Part shown: piece by piece, positions 60,180 through 64,000 of the stretch
How the letters are laid out: the number at the start of each line of letters is the position of its first letter
Position numbering within the stretch: the stretch's first letter is position 1
Origin: Eulemur rufifrons
Lineage: Eukaryota > Chordata > Mammalia > Primates > Lemuridae
Reading direction: 5' to 3'
Assembly: GCF_041146395.1 (NCBI RefSeq)
Contig: NC_090990.1
Location: 45,952,001-46,016,000 of the forward strand
DNA: 64,000 bases
Position numbers and translations under genes: made by a program
Notes under the pieces: generated by a model
Seen by the model: only the letters and a program-made list of their open reading frames with translations
Databases searched by the model: none
What the model was told of the DNA's origin: nothing

Positions 60180-60640
60180 TGTGGAGAACGAAGCCGTTCC
60201 GACTAGGTTCCCGGGGCTCGAGGACGCGGAGGGGAGGGGATAAAGGTTCCTAACCGGTCGCTGCTAGGGAGAGGGGGGCCGTGCAAGGAGACCCTTTGAT
60301 TTAAAGTTGGGTTGTGGTGGGCATCTGAGCTTTCTTCCAGGACAACTCGCCCAGGAGCCCCGCGAGTTTCAGCTTCCACCATGAAAGTAAGGGTCTGTCC
60401 TGCCACGTCGCCCCCTCCTTCCTCTCGGGATGCGCCCGGCGGGCGATCGAGAAGGGGGCGCGGCGCGGGGTCAGCTCCGGGGCCAGAGGGCGGCGCCCGG
60501 CCGCGGAGCTCTACGGCCTCCTCCAGCAGCCTGGCGGTCATGACCTTGCCCGGCAGCTCCTGCGCCTCCGGCTCGGCTTCTCCACCTGCCCTCACCTCAG
60601 TCGCTCAAAGGGCCTGGAGTGAGAGATCCCCGTGGCCGGG
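60180..60640. promoter_or_regulatory. CpG island
   Basis: Dense CpGs ('gggcgcggcgcggggtca', 'gggcggcgcccggccgcg'). Contains the ATG and donor-like site at 60381-60392. Open frames on both strands are low-complexity, and the largest open with TTG or GTG. Confidence 0.85.
60381..60392 (+). other. Kozak-context ATG followed by a splice-donor-like site
   Basis: 'cttccaccatgaaagtaagg': ATG at 60381 in a near-ideal CCACC context, then AAA, then 'gtaagg' resembling a 5' splice site. This would suit a first coding exon contributing Met-Lys. If unspliced, the frame runs 89 codons to a stop at 60650 with no known domain. Possibly chance. Confidence 0.25.
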
Positions 60641-60649
60641 TGGATGGTG

Positions 60650-62050
60650 ATCGAGGGCAGAATTGAATTTGTTTATGTCCAAATTCCCCCAGAAGCTCTG
60701 AAACTGGAAACGCGGGCTGCCAGGGACAGTTCCTAAGTTCCCACCCGGACGCCGCAGGTCTCGGGATGCTCTGGGAAGCCAAATGCCCGCGGTTTCTGGG
60801 AGCCAAGTTGCTGCGGACAGGGAGAAATGAAACTCGCCAGGTCTCCCACGTTGAGCTCTTGAAATTTTTAAAAGTATGGGTACCTTGGCTTTCCTTTCTG
60901 ACACTGACAGTTCCTCTTTAGAAGAAGGGTGTGTGCGCGTGTGATAGCGATGGTGGGGACCCCCGCCTGCTAAAGTCTCATTCCGGCCTCCGCAAGCAAG
61001 AAGGGGGAAGGCAAGTAGGTGGAGTAGAAGGCAGCACACCCTCTTCTATTTTTTTATTCATTTATTTCGGAAATCGTGTTACTGAGATGGATCAAGTGGA
61101 CTCGTGCGCTCGGAATGAATGAATTTTTCTCTCTGCGCTCTCAGCAAGACGCTTTCTGACTAATGGAGAACTTAACGCTGGAGCCTGCAACCCCCAAACT
61201 TGGTGTCCCACGCCACCCGGGGCGTCCCAGGCCTGACAGCCTTCGAATGGGCGGTCTCTCCACCGGTTCCTGGTGAAACAGTTAGTGCACCTGGGGCTTC
61301 AGAGTGCACGGGAGGAAAGAAGTGGGGCATTACTTTCCAACAAGCAGTGACCTAAGCCTGCCAGCGCCTACCTTGTTCTGGAAACACCTAATCTCCACTT
61401 CCTCTATAAAGCTTAACTGCAGCTCTCCTCCAATCCCAAATTGCAAACACTAGCAGAATTGCTCCCTTAAGCATTCCATTCCTGTGACCGTTCCTAAAGC
61501 TTCGTTCAAGTCTGCACTCTGGGGGTCTTTGAGAGAGGAGAGAAATTCATGATGTTGCTCTCTCATTTAAAACTAATAATGACACAAAGGGAGCATGCCT
61601 GAGATCTGGGATTGTTTTGACTTCATAATTCAATGACAGAGACTGGGCCTGAGGTAACAAGTTGTATAGGAAAGAAAGTATCACAACAGGAACAGGCAGG
61701 AACTGATGCCTTGGAAACTTCTCTCCAAAGAAAACCTTGGCTTCCTCCCACCTGGATAGTCAAGACACACATTAATAAGTATGTACTCAACATATAGAGC
61801 CAATGTTACATATTTGCATTGATCTGGTCAAGTGGGGAATTCTCCACTCTTTCTTAACTATTATATGTATGGGAACACAATTTTGGTAGGGAAATGTTCT
61901 GGCCTATTCTTAATAATAATAAAGACCGTTGAGCTCCTTGCTTCACACTGACATCATAAAAGCCAGATAAAATAAACTGCTTAGAGGCCTTAGTTGAAAT
62001 CCAGGAGCAGTTCAAAGATCCCTCTATTATATCTGACCTTGCCTTCTCTG
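60650..62050. other. Unassigned non-coding sequence
   Basis: No recognisable repeat or exon. Scattered CpGs continue to about 61270, so promoter-associated sequence may extend that far. Confidence 0.4.
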
Positions 62051-62054
62051 TGTT

Positions 62055-62320
62055 TACATTGGAGTAATAATAACCTCTAACATCCATTGAGTTGTTTGTT
62101 ACATGTGCCATGCTCTGGTCTAAGCACTTTTATATGACAACTCATTTAATCCTGACAACAGCCTATGAATTAGTTGCTGTTATAACCCCATTTAATAAAT
62201 GCAGGAAACTGAAGCATAACTAAACTAAATAATTGTCTACAAATACTCAGCTAGTGCATGTCAAAACTAGCTAGTGGTTTGGCTCCAATACCTGTGCTCT
62301 TGACCACTCACTGCATAGAC
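62055..62320 (-). repeat. MIR SINE
   Basis: Reverse MIR: 'taacatccattgagttgttt', 'ggtctaagcacttttatatg', 'acaactcatttaatcctgac' and 'tgctcttgaccactcactgc'. A further MIR-like stretch ('ccatctgcaattcacagatg') lies near 62890. Confidence 0.85.
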
Positions 62321-63097
62321 AAGAAGGGTATGGAACAGTGGTCCCTGCATGTGACCCTGCTTGGAGTTGTTTTCTGAAAAAAGTAGACAGGAAGTAATTA
62401 ATCCCATTAATTTGGTCAATCTAGACAGCCAGCCTGGCACAGCAGAACTGTTACCCACTAAAAAGTTACTTTCCATGAATTACCCAAGTGATTCAATGCA
62501 TTTTGTATACAGATTATAAATAAACAAGAACATTGAAAATTGTTCCAGTGCCAAAATCCTTTTTGCTGATCCTTGAAAATAGTCCTTTCCCCCCCTGCCC
62601 CCCAAAATATAATTATAAGATTACATTGCCATTCTCAAAGAGCATTCATTATATGCTATATATACTTCAGAGCTAGGACAATAACAGCTCTTAATATAGA
62701 TACAACATTTATTGTTAAGGACACAGGCATGCTGGACTCATCACTTTCATCACCATCAGTTTAAACTGATGCCACCTGAAGAATGTGACTTCTTTTCTCT
62801 CTACATTAACCACCCCCCATCATTATTCCCTCCTAGATAGAATCATGGAGTTTCAGTGCAAAAAAAGAACTTAGGAAGCACATCATTTACCATCTGCAAT
62901 TCACAGATGAGCAAAGAGGGCCATAGAAAAAAGAGAGACCTGCCCAAGCTTACAAGGAACCCAAGACTCCTTACTTCCAGTTCACTCTGATCCATCCTCT
63001 TCCCCCAAACCAGACTATCCCTTAGAGTTGATAAAAAGTATTTTGACTAAAAGCACAGGTTTTTAAAAAGTTTTACCAACCCTTTTTTGGCCCAAGA

Positions 63098-63106
63098 TAT
63101 ATAAAG
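63098..63106 (+). promoter_or_regulatory. TATA-box-like sequence
   Basis: 'tatataaag' followed by a G-rich stretch, about 620 bases before the 3'-end CpG-rich segment. A start near 63130 is possible. A pyrimidine-rich 'tttcttcctttcag' at 63126-63139 next to it could instead be a splice acceptor. Confidence 0.3.
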
Positions 63107-63530
63107 CAGGGGCTGTCTTACTCCTTTCTTCCTTTCAGATGTGTTCCTGGAATGTCTTCACCAGATGTTTGCCCAAGAACTTGCAATCTCAGAGTCTTCA
63201 ACATGTGCGTGCATTTTAAAAGCAGCATTTTAGATCTGAACCCAATTAATGATTCTTGCCTTTCTTTTTTTAAAAAGGGGATTTTAGTTTTGCCTGCAAA
63301 TGATCCGAGTCTTTACAGAGTCTGCGTTAACGTCAGTCAGTTTCCACTCTGGGACGTGCTAGTCTCACAGTCTAGTTTTGTTCAGACTTTATTTTGCTCC
63401 AAGCTGCATTACAAGCCACTTGTCCACACTGCAAAAGGTGGGGGTAGGGGGCTTTGGTGTCGGGGCTTTGCTCTTTTTTTTCCCCCTTTCGTATACGTGA
63501 AGCAATCTGGAATCATTCCGTTTGGCTTTG

Positions 63531-63535
63531 GCGCG

Positions 63536-63570
<35 letters not shown>

Positions 63571-63576
63571 GTGTAC
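63531..63576. repeat. (GC)n(AC)n alternating purine-pyrimidine tract
   Basis: Forty-six uninterrupted alternating bases: GC repeats, then AC repeats, then 'gtgtac'. GC/AC alternation is the classic Z-DNA-forming pattern. It lies in promoter-like sequence. Confidence 0.95.
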
Positions 63577-63714
63577 CATGCAAGTGTGGGCGCCTATGGA
63601 TCTGTGTTTGCGCGCGTTTGTGATTTAAAGTGACAGGACCAAGAGCTGGACTGAAGCAGTGAATTATTTTGCGTGATAAATCAACTTGATTGTCTCCACA
63701 CTGTACTTCCATTA

Positions 63715-63840
63715 TTCACCCGAGTGCTCGGTGGTTACGGCGGACGTGCACTGCGGCAAAAATGTCCTCGGAGCCGCTAATTTTGTGGCCACTGCGGCGG
63801 TTGCGGCGGCGGTGGCGCGGGGGCGCGAGCACGGATTGAT
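63715..63840. promoter_or_regulatory. CpG-rich segment
   Basis: CpG-dense run with 'ggcggttgcggcggcggtgg' (GGC-type triplets) and 'gcgcgggggcgcgagc'. Looks like a 5' untranslated or promoter region. No confident start codon or exon can be assigned before the window ends. Confidence 0.65.
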
Positions 63841-64000
63841 TTTTCAAGATCGCGTCTCCTTTAGTGCACCTTGCCAAATGGAATCGAGTTGACTGTAGAG
63901 GCCTCACAGGATGCTTGTGGACTGGGTTTTGTACCTGCGATTTTTAAAATATTTTTTCTTTGGGGGGAGGAGCCAAGCTGTTGGTGCAGGAAGGCAGATA

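Noticed and set aside
60203..60650. Overlapping frames of 112-130 codons on both strands
   Set aside because: The two longest open with TTG and GTG, are Arg/Gly/Pro/Ser-rich and match no family. Only the ATG at 60381 was kept, as a possible short first exon.
63152..63628. 158-codon ATG frame on the plus strand
   Set aside because: Weak start context, a His-Thr run from the microsatellite and no domain. Probably chance in promoter-like DNA.

Overview
The window is mammalian nuclear DNA, almost certainly from a strepsirrhine primate and most likely a lemur. It has no operons, long intact reading frames or prokaryotic signals. It is full of Alu, 7SL-monomer, L1, L2, MIR, MaLR-LTR and DNA-transposon copies. 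Four full-length Alus (about 12.8, 18.6, 19.5 and 46.2 kb) carry an extra A/T-rich linker between the two arms and the left-arm variant 'agcctgagcaagagcgagac'. From established knowledge I associate that form with lemur Alus, not with human AluJ/S/Y. The species cannot be fixed from the sequence alone.

Layout. From 1 to about 50.2 kb the window is non-coding and rich in old MIR and L2 copies, with a few younger insertions. Several stretches are free of recognisable repeats and dense in ATTA-type homeodomain cores and E-boxes (about 3.9-4.2, 12.1-12.3, 14.8-15.2, 21.2-21.5, 22.5-23.0, 26.9-27.1 and 33.3-34.2 kb). They look like candidate conserved regulatory elements, but conservation cannot be tested here. 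From 40.4 to 47.9 kb lies a nest of decayed L1 interrupted by a younger L1, two copies of one DNA transposon in opposite orientation, and Alus. At about 50.2 kb the character changes. A repeat-free regulatory-looking block (50.2-50.7 kb) leads into a CpG island (50.86-51.64 kb), followed by CpG-rich segments at 56.4-57.1, 57.4-57.64, 60.18-60.64 and 63.72-63.84 kb. This resembles the flank or promoter region of a developmental regulator or its antisense lncRNA.

Genes. I recognise no protein-coding exon and no functional RNA gene, and I cannot name the locus. The one certain RNA-derived gene is a 5S rRNA pseudogene on the minus strand (26410-26500). The long reading frames in the CpG islands are GC-rich, low-complexity, match no family I know, and several open with a non-ATG codon, so I do not call them CDS. 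The best hint of an exon is an ATG in a strong Kozak context followed after two codons by a splice-donor-like sequence at 60381-60392.

Best-supported observations: a 319-bp piggyBac-like element with TTAA duplications and terminal inverted repeats inside a MIR (55.7-56.1 kb); a 5'-inverted (twin-primed) L1 (13.6-14.1 kb); an Alu with a perfect 14-bp target-site duplication splitting a DNA transposon (46.2 kb); a 7SL-like monomer with a perfect 14-bp duplication (55.07 kb); the 5S pseudogene; and a 46-bp alternating purine-pyrimidine tract (63.53 kb). I found no clearly new biological system. Repeat boundaries are read by eye and are good to about 10-20 bases unless set by a duplication.
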